Source: Christiangramia forsetii KT0803
GTDB lineage: Bacteria; Bacteroidota; Bacteroidia; Flavobacteriales; Flavobacteriaceae
Assembly (NCBI RefSeq): GCF_000060345.1
Contig: NC_008571.1
Span: 806,001-870,000 of the forward strand
DNA length: 64,000 nucleotides
Direction: 5' to 3'
Part shown: positions 1-7,759 of the stretch, piece after piece
Position numbering within the stretch: position 1 is the stretch's first letter
How the letters are laid out: each line of letters begins with the position of its first letter
The notes under the pieces: generated by a model
What the model was told of the DNA's origin: nothing
What the model saw: the letters and a program-made list of their open reading frames with translations, nothing else
Database searches by the model: none
Position numbers and translations under genes: made by a program

Positions 1-572
1 AGAATCCACAAGAAAATCAGCTTGAAATTGAAGATCTTGACGCCGGTCTTTCTAGTATCGAAACAAGGAGTGAAGGCTTGTTGAAATTTGCCAAAACCTA
101 TCGTAGTCTGAATAAAGTCACTAATTTGAACCTGGAACTGGTACTCTTAAAAGATCTGTTCAGCAATATAAAACACCTCATGCAACCACTTCTCAATGGT
201 AAAAACGCTGAACTGAGTTTCTATTTACAAAATGAAGAACTGGAAGTTGAAATTGATTCTTACCTGATGGAACAGGTGCTGATAAATCTTATTTTAAATG
301 CTGTAGAATCTTGCGAAGATAATACACGTGCGAAGGTTCAAATTTCAGCAGAAAAAAAACTGGACGGTAGAATATTTATAAGGGTATCTGATAATGGAAC
401 AGGTATTCCCGAGGAAATTATGGAAGATATTTTTGTGCCATTTTACACCACAAAAAAGGAGGGAAGCGGGATAGGATTGAGTTTATCTAAGCAAATTATG
501 ACGCTGCATGGTGGAAAGATTCAGGTTAATAACAACTTAGAAGGAGGCACCATTATAAGCCTGAATTTTTAG
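1..572 (+). CDS. Sensor histidine kinase, C-terminal part (5' end outside window)
   Basis: The frame is already open at the left edge (codons in phase with base 3), so the gene begins upstream; the TTG at 78 is just an internal leucine. The roughly 190 visible residues are the end of the dimerisation region (SSIETRSEGLLKF) and a complete HATPase_c domain with an N box (LINLILNAVESC), G1 box (DNGTGIP), F box (PFYTTK) and G2 box (GSGIGLSLS). The phosphoaccepting histidine lies outside the window. The style resembles NtrB/NtrY-like kinases of Bacteroidota that pair with sigma-54 activators; that pairing is inference, since the partner is not visible. No regulator gene follows it on this strand. 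Confidence 0.85.
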   Translation, partial: NPQENQLEIEDLDAGLSSIETRSEGLLKFAKTYRSLNKVTNLNLELVLLKDLFSNIKHLMQPLLNGKNAELSFYLQNEELEVEIDSYLMEQVLINLILNAVESCEDNTRAKVQISAEKKLDGRIFIRVSDNGTGIPEEIMEDIFVPFYTTKKEGSGIGLSLSKQIMTLHGGKIQVNNNLEGGTIISLNF

Positions 573-726
573 TTTGAATGCTCTTTCTCAATAATGCTAA
601 AAGGAACTTGTATAGTGTAGATTTTATTTTATTTGTTTCGCAGAGTCCTTGATGTCCTAATTATCAAATCAAGATTTTTGGTATAAACACGATATTTTAA
701 GATAGCTGAGATCGATAGAAAAAGAC

Positions 727-1473
727 TTACTCTTCCCAGTTTTTAAGTCGGTCAAGGTATAAGTAAGATTCTACAAATTTTCTATGTTCAGCACTGGTCA
801 TTATCTCCACTAAGTTTAATGCTGAGATGTAACTCGCTAAATTTCCATTTGACGACAGGAATTTTCCATCTTTCACGTAGGTCACTAAACTATCGTTTTG
901 AACTTTCAATTCTGGATACGTCTTTTGAAGTTCTTCTCCACCACCTATCCAGGTCACAATTTTATGACCATCTGCAATCCCAGATTTTCCAATTAATTGC
1001 GCGCCTGCACAATTGCTTACGGTATATTTAGTTTCTTTATTCTTTTCTCTAATAAAATTGATGATATTATCATTATGTACCTGAGCATACATGTCATAGG
1101 CACTTGGAACGAAAAGGGCTTCTAATTCCGGACAATTTTCAAAGGTGTAATCAGGTACAATTTTTATTCCTTCTTCAGTTATTATGGGATTTTCCGTTTC
1201 GGCAATGGTAATCACATTAAAAATTTGTTTTTCATCTTCTGTCGGTTTTGCGAATACATCAGAGGTAGCTATCACTTCACTTTGTAGAACTCCATTATAC
1301 ATTAAAAGACCAATGGTGGGTAATTCTTTTTTGAACGGTTTTAAATGCTTTGTCAGCGTATCAGATTTAATTTCTTTTTCGCGATTATTTTGATTTTCAG
1401 GTTTTGATTTATCTGTTTTACAACCTATTAAGGTTATAAAAACCATAATTATAGTAAAACCTATATTTCTCAT
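727..1473 (-). CDS. DJ-1/PfpI family lipoprotein
   Basis: 248 residues. An N-terminal hydrophobic stretch ends in a lipobox with Cys18 (TLIGC), so the protein is predicted to be an exported lipoprotein. After a charged linker the DJ-1/PfpI fold starts near residue 52 (PTIGLLMYNGV) and carries the nucleophile-elbow cysteine at about Cys155 (VSNCAGA). The closest known pattern is the amidase-like domain found in front of some AraC regulators and in stand-alone isocyanide-hydratase-like proteins; here no DNA-binding domain follows. The substrate is unknown. It stands alone: its upstream neighbour (the ClC gene) ends 190 bp away on the same strand. Family assignment is firm, activity is not. Confidence 0.8.
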   Translation of the reverse strand: MRNIGFTIIMVFITLIGCKTDKSKPENQNNREKEIKSDTLTKHLKPFKKELPTIGLLMYNGVLQSEVIATSDVFAKPTEDEKQIFNVITIAETENPIITEEGIKIVPDYTFENCPELEALFVPSAYDMYAQVHNDNIINFIREKNKETKYTVSNCAGAQLIGKSGIADGHKIVTWIGGGEELQKTYPELKVQNDSLVTYVKDGKFLSSNGNLASYISALNLVEIMTSAEHRKFVESYLYLDRLKNWEE

Positions 1474-1663
1474 TTTTCCAATTTTTTAATGAATATGAAT
1501 TTTTCAGCTTGCAGGTGACTCTTTATATCAAATATACTTTTTTAATAGAAGGTTTCAGAATAGATCGGGGTTATAGTGGGAGATTTTTGTATAAGGATAA
1601 ATGAAAAAATTTGAAAAATTCTTAGTATCAATTGTATGAAAATGGGTTAGAGGAGCTCATTTA

Positions 1664-2737
1664 TTATTCTGTTCTTCTAATCTGACTATGGATAAATGGT
1701 ATTTTGGGAGCGAAAAAATATCCAACCAAACTTGCAAATAGAATAGGGATGAAATAATCAAAACCAGTAAGTGTGGCAAGTAAAATGGTTGTACTCATAG
1801 GAGTCCTGGTAACACAGGAATTAATAGCAGCCATAGACGCCACAATAGCCAAAGATAAATTGGTTTCAGGAAAAAGATTATTTATAATTAACCCTAAAGT
1901 GGCACCGACGAAAAATAAGGGTATGATAAAGCCACCTCTCCATCCTGATGTTACTGTAACTGCGATTGCCAAAATTTTGAACATTAGAATTGCAAATAGC
2001 ATCATGAGTTGATAATTGTTACCAAGAAGTTCATTGATTTCATGATGGCCAAAATATCTTGTGATCGGGAAATAATAGGAGATAACCCCTAAAAGCAGAC
2101 CACCAATTAGCGTCTTAAAATAGATTTTTAATTCAACCGCTTCAAATATCTTTTTCAAAAATTTAGTGCAAAATATAAACAGCCAGGCTATGGCTGTTCC
2201 GGCTACTCCATATACTAAGGCGTAAGCAAAATCGAATTGATTGGTAAAAGAATACGTAGGTAAATCCCAAATAGGTCCAATGCCCAGATGGATTATAAAT
2301 GCGAAAATAATATAGCTAAAAGAACTGGCGACAAAGGCAGGTATAATGGCTTTATAATATTCAACAGCATGTTTATGATGGAGAATTTCCAGAGAAAAAA
2401 GACTTCCGCCTAAAGGTGCGCCAAACAAAGCTGTAAATCCCGATGCCATACCTGCGATACTAAGAGAGCGTAATTCTTCTCCTTTTAATCTTAAGATTTT
2501 CCCCATCCATGTACCTGTAGAACCTGTAACCTGTACTAGCGGAGCTTCAGGACCCAAACTTCCTCCGGATGCTACGCAAAGCAAGGAAGATAAGATCATT
2601 GAGGGATTGTTTCGTGGATCTAATTTCCCTTTATTGAAACGTATATTATTTACTATAAGATGAATTTCACCGGGATCGCCGATAAAATGTATGACCAGTC
2701 CGGCTAGAAGTCCCGAAATTGCCATTACCGGGATCAC
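1664..2737 (-). CDS. ClC-type voltage-gated chloride channel/antiporter
   Basis: Membrane protein of the ClC family with the selectivity-filter motifs: GSLGPEAP near residue 60, whose Glu corresponds to the gating glutamate of the GREGP motif, and GGFIIP in the C-terminal half. No CBS domains follow. ClC proteins of this size exchange or conduct chloride across the inner membrane. The first usable start is the GTG at 2737, giving 357 residues, but the frame stays open to 2881 and the extra 48 codons encode what looks like the missing first membrane helix. The start is therefore doubtful; see the separate entry for 2738-2881. Family call is secure; whether the gene makes a full protein is not. 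Confidence 0.8.
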   Translation of the reverse strand: MIPVMAISGLLAGLVIHFIGDPGEIHLIVNNIRFNKGKLDPRNNPSMILSSLLCVASGGSLGPEAPLVQVTGSTGTWMGKILRLKGEELRSLSIAGMASGFTALFGAPLGGSLFSLEILHHKHAVEYYKAIIPAFVASSFSYIIFAFIIHLGIGPIWDLPTYSFTNQFDFAYALVYGVAGTAIAWLFIFCTKFLKKIFEAVELKIYFKTLIGGLLLGVISYYFPITRYFGHHEINELLGNNYQLMMLFAILMFKILAIAVTVTSGWRGGFIIPLFFVGATLGLIINNLFPETNLSLAIVASMAAINSCVTRTPMSTTILLATLTGFDYFIPILFASLVGYFFAPKIPFIHSQIRRTE

Positions 2738-2881
2738 CCATATTCCTTCAAAAATGGCTAGAATATGAGTAAAATGTTCAAGAATAATCCAGTAAAAACT
2801 TGAAATTAATCCTCCTAAAATTCCAAGAAGTGCCCATAAAAAGAAGGTTCGGCTGAATACAAAAGGATTGATCTTTAAAGG
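2738..2881 (-). other. Coding-like N-terminal extension of the ClC gene without a standard start codon
   Basis: Reading upstream from the GTG at 2737 in the same frame gives residues such as FLWALLGILGGLISSFYW and EHFTHILAIFEGIW, a hydrophobic helix of the kind that opens ClC proteins (helix B), up to an in-frame TAA at 2882-2884. There is no ATG, GTG or TTG in this extension; the first isoleucine codon (ATC at 2870-2872) would be the only start-like option near the expected end. Either a rare start codon is used or the start was lost by mutation. Confidence 0.6.
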
Positions 2882-3074
2882 TTAATCCAGTATATTTAAA
2901 TAAGTGATTAACCGCCTTTTATTTTTTATTTTCAAAATGATTGGACTTATATTATGGCTAACTTGATTGTATTGGCAAAATATGAAATCTGCTAATTTAA
3001 TTACTATATGTGAAAAATCAATTTTTCGAAAATTGCCAAAAAATTAATCAATTTGAAACAAGAAAAAGCGAACT

Positions 3075-3428
3075 ATGAAAAGTATCAGAATAAAACGAAT
3101 ATATGAGGAAGCCTACGATCAGGATGGTCATAGAATTTTAATTGACCGGTTATGGCCTCGTGGTGTTTCCAAGGAAGATGCAAAACTGGACGATTGGAAT
3201 AAAGATATTGCACCCAGTGAAGAGCTTAGAAAATGGTTTGATCATGATCCTGATAAGTTTGAGGAGTTCTCTAAAAGATATAAGGACGAATTAAAAGATA
3301 AAAAGGATAAAGTAAAAGCCATTAGAGAAATTGCGGAAGAACACCGTCTAAGCTTATTATATGCTGCCAGGGACAAAGAACATAATCACGCCATTGTATT
3401 GAAGAATGTGCTGGAAAGCAAAAAATAA
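3075..3428 (+). CDS. DUF488 family protein
   Basis: 117 residues, full length for the short YeaO-like DUF488 proteins. The family signature is clear: an N-terminal IKRIYE strand, then RILIDRLWPRGVSK around residues 21-34, and WFDHDP followed by F..RY near residue 54. The biochemical role of DUF488 is not established; such genes often sit with stress and redox genes, as here. It starts at an ATG with no Shine-Dalgarno sequence and is monocistronic. A dispersed palindromic repeat lies just downstream. Confidence 0.85.
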   Translation: MKSIRIKRIYEEAYDQDGHRILIDRLWPRGVSKEDAKLDDWNKDIAPSEELRKWFDHDPDKFEEFSKRYKDELKDKKDKVKAIREIAEEHRLSLLYAARDKEHNHAIVLKNVLESKK

Positions 3429-3449
3429 GAATAAATATGATCGTTTAGA

Positions 3450-3612
3450 TGTATATCCGTTATCCATCCTAATCGTTCTTTCGTTACCCTGAAATTATTT
3501 CAGAGTCTCAATACCCCATTGATTTATATTAAACTGAGATTCTGAAACAATCCAGATAGTTATCGGGACAGAATGATGCCATTCTTCAGTTTAGGATGCT
3601 TTACGGACAAAG
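3450..3612. repeat. Dispersed palindromic repeat, copy 1
   Basis: About 160 bp with two facing arms: CCTGAAATTATTTCAGAGTC on the left and GAGATTCTGAAACAA followed by GATAGTTATCGGGACAGAATGA on the right. The ends are degenerate inverted repeats (gtatatccg at the left, ttacggac at the right). It matches the full copy at 42668-42820 and the half copy near 61188. It lies between the converging ends of the DUF488 gene and a small membrane protein gene. Confidence 0.75.
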
Positions 3613-3618
3613 AATCGT

Positions 3619-3816
3619 TTATTTGTCTTTTACTTTCTCGAAATTTTGAAATCTGATTACCATTACTATAAGCGCCAAAAATATTAAACCTAAAAAGATG
3701 ATCTTCAGTTGATTTTCAAACCAAATATTAGCGTAAAATTCCTGGTGCATATACAAGGATCTACTAATAATTACTGCGGCTAATATTCCAAGACTTTTGT
3801 AAATATTATTTTCCAT
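3619..3816 (-). CDS. Small two-helix membrane protein, unknown function
   Basis: 65 residues if started at the ATG at 3816 (MENNIYKSL); a start at 3873 would add 19 polar residues (MRVKFQQKL...) that do not look like part of the membrane protein, so the shorter form is preferred. Two hydrophobic segments are visible: residues 7-18 (LGILAAVIIS) and 39-55 (IIFLGLIFLALIVMVI), followed by a charged tail. I do not recognise a family. It stands alone between a dispersed repeat and the gdh row on the same strand. Confidence 0.45.
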   Translation of the reverse strand: MENNIYKSLGILAAVIISRSLYMHQEFYANIWFENQLKIIFLGLIFLALIVMVIRFQNFEKVKDK

Positions 3817-3934
3817 GATTTCTAAATTAAAAACCGGATAGCTAGACAGTTTTTGCTGAAACTTAACCCTCAATAAACCATCTTAGAGATAGTATAGTCT
3901 GAACTATCCGGTTGAATTAATAAATGCTTTTGTA

Positions 3935-4357
3935 TTATTTAATAAATTTTTCTATACCATCCTTCAGGTAAATAAAAGCTGATTGTTTGATATCCCTAAC
4001 TTCAATTATATGTTTTTCAATTTTTGAACGTAACAGGAGGTGAGCCGTTATAAATGCATGATCACACTCAATTTGATCACATTCATTTTGCCCCATTAAT
4101 TGATGCTGAAAACCTTCACAACTTTTCAGGTGCAGATCATTCGTTTCTTGCAAGTCGAAAAATTGATTTGAAAGATAATTAGCATCAATATAGTTTGCAT
4201 TTGTTTTAAGAATTAGAGAAGAATTTAATAGGTCTAAATAAAATTTAATCTCCTGCGATATAAATGCTAATTCTCCTTTCCAGTAAACAACCTCACTTTG
4301 AAACCTAACTAGTTGAATTTCCTCTTCGTTATGATGTTCTTGAATGTTTGTGATCAT
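3935..4357 (-). CDS. Hypothetical helical protein
   Basis: 140 residues, predicted mostly helical and soluble, rich in Glu, His and Asn, with a Cys cluster (C..HQLMGQNECDQIEC) in the middle. No family recognised. Its start overlaps the end of the GreA/Rnk-like gene by 29 nt, so it is probably translated from the same message as the fourth gene of the row that begins with the 53-residue Cys protein and gdh. The overlap and the intact frame argue for a real gene. Confidence 0.6.
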   Translation of the reverse strand: MITNIQEHHNEEEIQLVRFQSEVVYWKGELAFISQEIKFYLDLLNSSLILKTNANYIDANYLSNQFFDLQETNDLHLKSCEGFQHQLMGQNECDQIECDHAFITAHLLLRSKIEKHIIEVRDIKQSAFIYLKDGIEKFIK

Positions 4358-4769
4358 ATTTCATTTTCATTATTTCTGTTTCAATTTGTTTTACCTCTTT
4401 AATTTTTATGTAGCTTTCGCCTAGTGGAAATGTCCATGTGATATTATCTCCCTGAGCATAGCCAAATAATGCCAATCCCATAGGAGCGAGGACTGAAATC
4501 TTATTTTTCCGAATATCTCCTTTTTCCGGCGTGACGATTTGATAAGTCCTTTCAACGGCATAAGGTGTTTCTATGGTCACCAGGGAATTCAATCTTATCA
4601 CATCTAAAGGCATTTCACTATTGGTTAAAATCCTAGCATCCTTTAATTCTTCATTCAGTTTATAAATGGAGGCTTTATAAGAAGTGTCTTTGTGATATTT
4701 TGCCAGCGACATAATTTGCTTTAAAAAATCATATTCCTTTTTTTCTATAATTAATTCTCCGTATCTCAT
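4329..4769 (-). CDS. GreA/GreB-family C-terminal domain protein (Rnk-like)
   Basis: 146 residues. The C-terminal half has the FKBP-like fold signature of GreA/GreB and Rnk (RLNSLVTIET, SVLAPMGLALFGYAQGD, IKIKEV), while the N-terminal half is a short helical segment and not the full coiled coil of GreA that reaches into the RNA polymerase channel. Relatives bind RNA polymerase through the secondary channel or influence nucleoside diphosphate kinase activity (Rnk). A transcript-cleavage role is therefore unlikely; a polymerase-binding modulator is the better guess. It lies 26 nt downstream of gdh and overlaps the next gene, pointing to one operon. Confidence 0.75.
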   Translation of the reverse strand: MRYGELIIEKKEYDFLKQIMSLAKYHKDTSYKASIYKLNEELKDARILTNSEMPLDVIRLNSLVTIETPYAVERTYQIVTPEKGDIRKNKISVLAPMGLALFGYAQGDNITWTFPLGESYIKIKEVKQIETEIMKMKYDHKHSRTS

Positions 4770-4795
4770 TTCAATTTTCTTTAATTCAACAATAA

Positions 4796-6076
4796 CTATG
4801 GAAAAATTCCTCTTTGTTTGTAGGCGGTCTCCACTCTGGATATGGCTAGAATAAAAGCCGCTGTTCTCCAGTCTACGTCCCGCTTATTTACTTCAGCATG
4901 AATTTTATGGAAGTTCTCGGTAAGTTTCTTCTGAATTTTCGCCATGACTTCATCCAACTGCCATAATTCACCATTTCTATTCTGTAACCATTCAAAATAA
5001 CTTCCAATCACCCCTCCGGAGTTGCAGAATATATCAGGAATAATTGTCACTCCGTTTTCCAGAAGCATTTGCTCTCCTTCTTTATCTGTAGGTCCGTTGG
5101 CACCTTCAGCAACCACAGTAGCTTTAATTTTAAATGCATTTTCTGCAGTTATTTGATTTCCTAAAGCTGCAGGGATTACTATATCGCAGTCCAAACCGAA
5201 AAATTCATCGGCATTCATTTCAGTTGCACCATCAAACCCCTGAATTGAACCTTTTCTTGGCTCGCAATGTTGTACCAGAGCTTCAGTGTCTATACCCTTA
5301 GCATTGTATAATGAGGCATGAGCATCCTGCACTGCAATTAACTTCGCGCCATCTTGAGTTAAAAAGTGAGATGCCCAATACCCAACATTACCAAAGCCCT
5401 GGACTATAAATTTTTTATCTTTTAAAGTTTGATTTCTTGTCTCTAATAACAGTTTGATACTGAGGTAAACTCCAAATCCTGTTGCCCGATCTCTTCCTTC
5501 CAAACCTCCGGTTCCTACTGGTTTTCCAGTTACTACATGCTGATTATGAGAACGTTCTGATGAGGATATAGTAGACATAAAAGTGTCTACAATCCAAGCC
5601 ATCGTCTGCGGATTGGTATTTACATCTGGAGCTGGAATATCATGCTCAGGACCTATATTTTCTCCCAAAGCATAGGTGAAACGTCTGGTGATACGTTCCA
5701 ATTCTGAATCGGAAAATTTTCGAGGATCTATCTTGATTCCACCTTTTGCACCCCCAAAAGGCAGCCCCGCCAGGGAGGTTTTCCAGGTCATCCACATAGC
5801 TAGCGCCTTAGCAGCGTCTATATCTACGGTGTCATGATAACGTAAACCGCCTTTGTACGGTCCTAAAGCGTTATTATGTTGCACGCGGTAGCCTGTAAAA
5901 ACCTCTACGTTACCATTATCCATTTTCACAGGAAAATGAACGATGATTTCATTATTTGTAATCCCTAGTATTTTTCTAATATTAGGATTTAGATCTATGA
6001 TATCGGCCGTATTATTGAACTGGTTCATTACGGTTTCATACATAGACTGCTTAATTACTTTTTTTGTATTTATCAT
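4796..6076 (-). CDS. gdhA: Glutamate dehydrogenase (Glu/Leu/Phe/Val dehydrogenase family)
   Basis: 426 residues, the usual length of hexameric bacterial glutamate dehydrogenases. It interconverts glutamate with 2-oxoglutarate and ammonium in the cytoplasm. The substrate-binding motif PFGGAKGG with catalytic Lys111 is at 106-113, and the dinucleotide-binding GFGNVG at 227-232. The ATG at 6076 follows the small Cys-rich gene by only 5 nt. Whether it uses NAD or NADP cannot be decided by eye. With the neighbouring cyanophycin genes about 17 kb away it fits a cell that manages amino acid nitrogen actively; that link is inference. Confidence 0.93.
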   Translation of the reverse strand: MINTKKVIKQSMYETVMNQFNNTADIIDLNPNIRKILGITNNEIIVHFPVKMDNGNVEVFTGYRVQHNNALGPYKGGLRYHDTVDIDAAKALAMWMTWKTSLAGLPFGGAKGGIKIDPRKFSDSELERITRRFTYALGENIGPEHDIPAPDVNTNPQTMAWIVDTFMSTISSSERSHNQHVVTGKPVGTGGLEGRDRATGFGVYLSIKLLLETRNQTLKDKKFIVQGFGNVGYWASHFLTQDGAKLIAVQDAHASLYNAKGIDTEALVQHCEPRKGSIQGFDGATEMNADEFFGLDCDIVIPAALGNQITAENAFKIKATVVAEGANGPTDKEGEQMLLENGVTIIPDIFCNSGGVIGSYFEWLQNRNGELWQLDEVMAKIQKKLTENFHKIHAEVNKRDVDWRTAAFILAISRVETAYKQRGIFP

Positions 6077-6081
6077 TATTT

Positions 6082-6243
6082 TTATTGAAAGTGTTCACAA
6101 AGTGCTTTTCTGTCCTCCTTCCAGGTACAGATTTTGCGATGGTCGCAGTTAAAACATAGGCCTTTAAGCATCTCCTGGGTTACACCGTTGTGATGCTTTT
6201 TATTTGGAATGCTAACTTTTGCCTTTTCTTTAATCGAATTCAT
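6082..6243 (-). CDS. Small cysteine-rich protein (53 aa) leading the gdh row
   Basis: A short frame with ATG at 6243 and TAA at 6082: 53 residues, basic N-terminal half (MNSIKEKAKVSIPNKKHHNG) and a compact C-terminal half with Cys30, Cys33, His35, Cys39, Cys49 and His51 (GLCFNCDHRKICTW). The Cys-x2-Cys-x5-Cys-x9-Cys spacing suggests a metal site, zinc or iron-sulfur. Its stop is 5 nt before the gdh start, so the two are almost certainly cotranscribed. I recall similar short proteins in flavobacterial genomes but know no function. Composition and context support a real gene despite the length. Confidence 0.65.
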   Translation of the reverse strand: MNSIKEKAKVSIPNKKHHNGVTQEMLKGLCFNCDHRKICTWKEDRKALCEHFQ

Positions 6244-6319
6244 CTTTTCATAGATTTATATTTTCTTACCTATAGAAAGTCAAATGCTATGCCTGAGATT
6301 GATAAAATTCAAGAATTGG

Positions 6320-6352
6320 AATTTAAAACATTGATTATAAATGTTTTAAATT
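6320..6352. repeat. AT-rich perfect inverted repeat
   Basis: aatttaaaacatt at 6320-6332 faces its exact complement at 6340-6352 across a 7-nt loop. It lies 77 bp upstream of the small Cys protein start and downstream of the NtrC-type gene. It could be an operator for the gdh row or a weak terminator; the sequence alone does not decide. Confidence 0.5.
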
Positions 6353-6381
6353 TTAAATAATTTTAAAGTTTAGTTTTTGTG

Positions 6382-6400
6382 CCGGGGAGAAATGCCCCGG
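6382..6400. terminator. GC-rich hairpin after the NtrC-type regulator gene
   Basis: ccgggg at 6382-6387 pairs with ccccgg at 6395-6400 (loop agaaatg), followed on the plus strand by aaggggag. On the minus strand it lies 33 bp after the regulator stop codon and is followed by an A-rich rather than T-rich run, so it is a poor intrinsic terminator; a processing or end-protecting hairpin is possible. Its GC content stands out from the surrounding AT-rich DNA. Confidence 0.4.
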
Positions 6401-6433
6401 AAGGGGAGAAAAGTACCGTTACAAAAAATTCAA

Positions 6434-7756
6434 TTATTGCAGCTTTTTACGAAGTGTTTTTCGATCAATTTGAAGAATTTCCGCAGCCTTGGTCTTATTA
6501 TTATCTACACTGGACATAATTTTTAAAATATGCTCTTTCTCTACCTGCTGCAAAGTCTTAAAAGTAGCATTTTTGCTGGGTGTTGGAAATTTTAGATAAT
6601 CAGGTATTTGTTGAATATCTATGGTGTGTTCACTCATTATAATGGCACGTTGAACGGCATTTTCCAATTCCCGTACATTCCCGGGCCACTCATAGCGTTT
6701 TAAGATTTCCAGCGCTTTTGGAGTAAATCCAATTTTGGGTTTAGCATATTCTGCTGCATATTTCTTCAGGAAGTTCTCTGCCAGCAATGGAATATCATCT
6801 TTACGTTCCCGCAGAGGTGGTGTGTTAATATTAACTACATTAAGTCGGTAATAAAGGTCTTCCCGAAAACTACCCTTTTCTATCATCTGTAGTAGATCGC
6901 TATTAGTAGCAGCAATGATGCGAATTTCTATTTTCTGAGCTTTTTGTTCTCCTATGCGTCGCACTTCTTTTTCCTGAAGCACTCTTAACAACCTGGTTTG
7001 TACCGTTAGTGGAGCTGTGCCAATTTCATCTAAAAAAATAGTCCCGCCTGCTGCAGCCTGAAAGAAACCTTGTCGATTTTCATTTGCACCGGTAAAAGCT
7101 CCTTTTCTATATCCAAATAATTCAGACTCCAGAAGTTCTTCTGGAATTGCACCACAATTAACTGCGATAAAAGGATTTGCGGCGAAAGATCCTTTATAGT
7201 GAATGGCCCGAGCCACCAATTCTTTTCCTGTACCGCTTTCACCCTGAATTAGCACGGTTGCCCGATTATTCTTTAGCCTTTCAATGAGATCAATTAACTC
7301 ATCAATTTTTTCAGATTGGCCAACAATGCCGGCATATACCATCGGCTTATCGCCTCGTGAAATTTTATTTTCTAAGCCTTGGAATTTATCTGGAAGTGAT
7401 TTTTCAACAGAATTTTTGAGCTCTTCTGCGGTAAAGGGCTTTACCAGGTAATCCAGTACACCAGATTTCATGGCATTTAGAGCACCATCTACAGAAGGAT
7501 ATCCGGTGATTACTAATTTAGGAACTTTAGGAAAATGTTCATCTACGTATTTGATGAGCTCCATCCCACTAATTCCAGGCATTTGAAGATCTGTAATGAG
7601 TAAATCTACAGCATTAAATTTTAAAATATTGATAGCTTCTACAACCGAAGCGGCCTTATAAGAATGGAAATTTTGTTCCTGAAGCTGACGCTGCACTAAT
7701 TCAAGCATATCATAATCATCATCAACAATGAGAATATTTGCTTTGTTGAGCGCCAT
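6434..7756 (-). CDS. Sigma-54-dependent response regulator (NtrC family)
   Basis: 440 residues. Receiver domain 1-120 with phosphoacceptor Asp56 (LLITDLQMP) and Lys106; AAA+ domain with Walker A GESGTGKE at 172-179, the sigma-54 contact loop GAFTGA at 219-224 and Walker B FLDEIG near 241-246; C-terminal Fis-type helix-turn-helix (TKAAEILQIDRKTLRKKL). All parts needed for phosphorylation-controlled activation of sigma-54 promoters are present. It follows its kinase gene by 3 nt, so the two form a classic pair. The target genes are not named by the sequence; I saw no clear TGGCAC-N5-TTGC site nearby. Confidence 0.95.
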   Translation of the reverse strand: MALNKANILIVDDDYDMLELVQRQLQEQNFHSYKAASVVEAINILKFNAVDLLITDLQMPGISGMELIKYVDEHFPKVPKLVITGYPSVDGALNAMKSGVLDYLVKPFTAEELKNSVEKSLPDKFQGLENKISRGDKPMVYAGIVGQSEKIDELIDLIERLKNNRATVLIQGESGTGKELVARAIHYKGSFAANPFIAVNCGAIPEELLESELFGYRKGAFTGANENRQGFFQAAAGGTIFLDEIGTAPLTVQTRLLRVLQEKEVRRIGEQKAQKIEIRIIAATNSDLLQMIEKGSFREDLYYRLNVVNINTPPLRERKDDIPLLAENFLKKYAAEYAKPKIGFTPKALEILKRYEWPGNVRELENAVQRAIIMSEHTIDIQQIPDYLKFPTPSKNATFKTLQQVEKEHILKIMSSVDNNKTKAAEILQIDRKTLRKKLQ

Positions 7757-7759
7757 AGG

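Noticed and set aside
1529-1536. TATATTTG on the minus strand as promoter of the DJ-1 lipoprotein gene
   Set aside because: The -7 match is perfect but no -33 element lies at the right distance; too weak to list.
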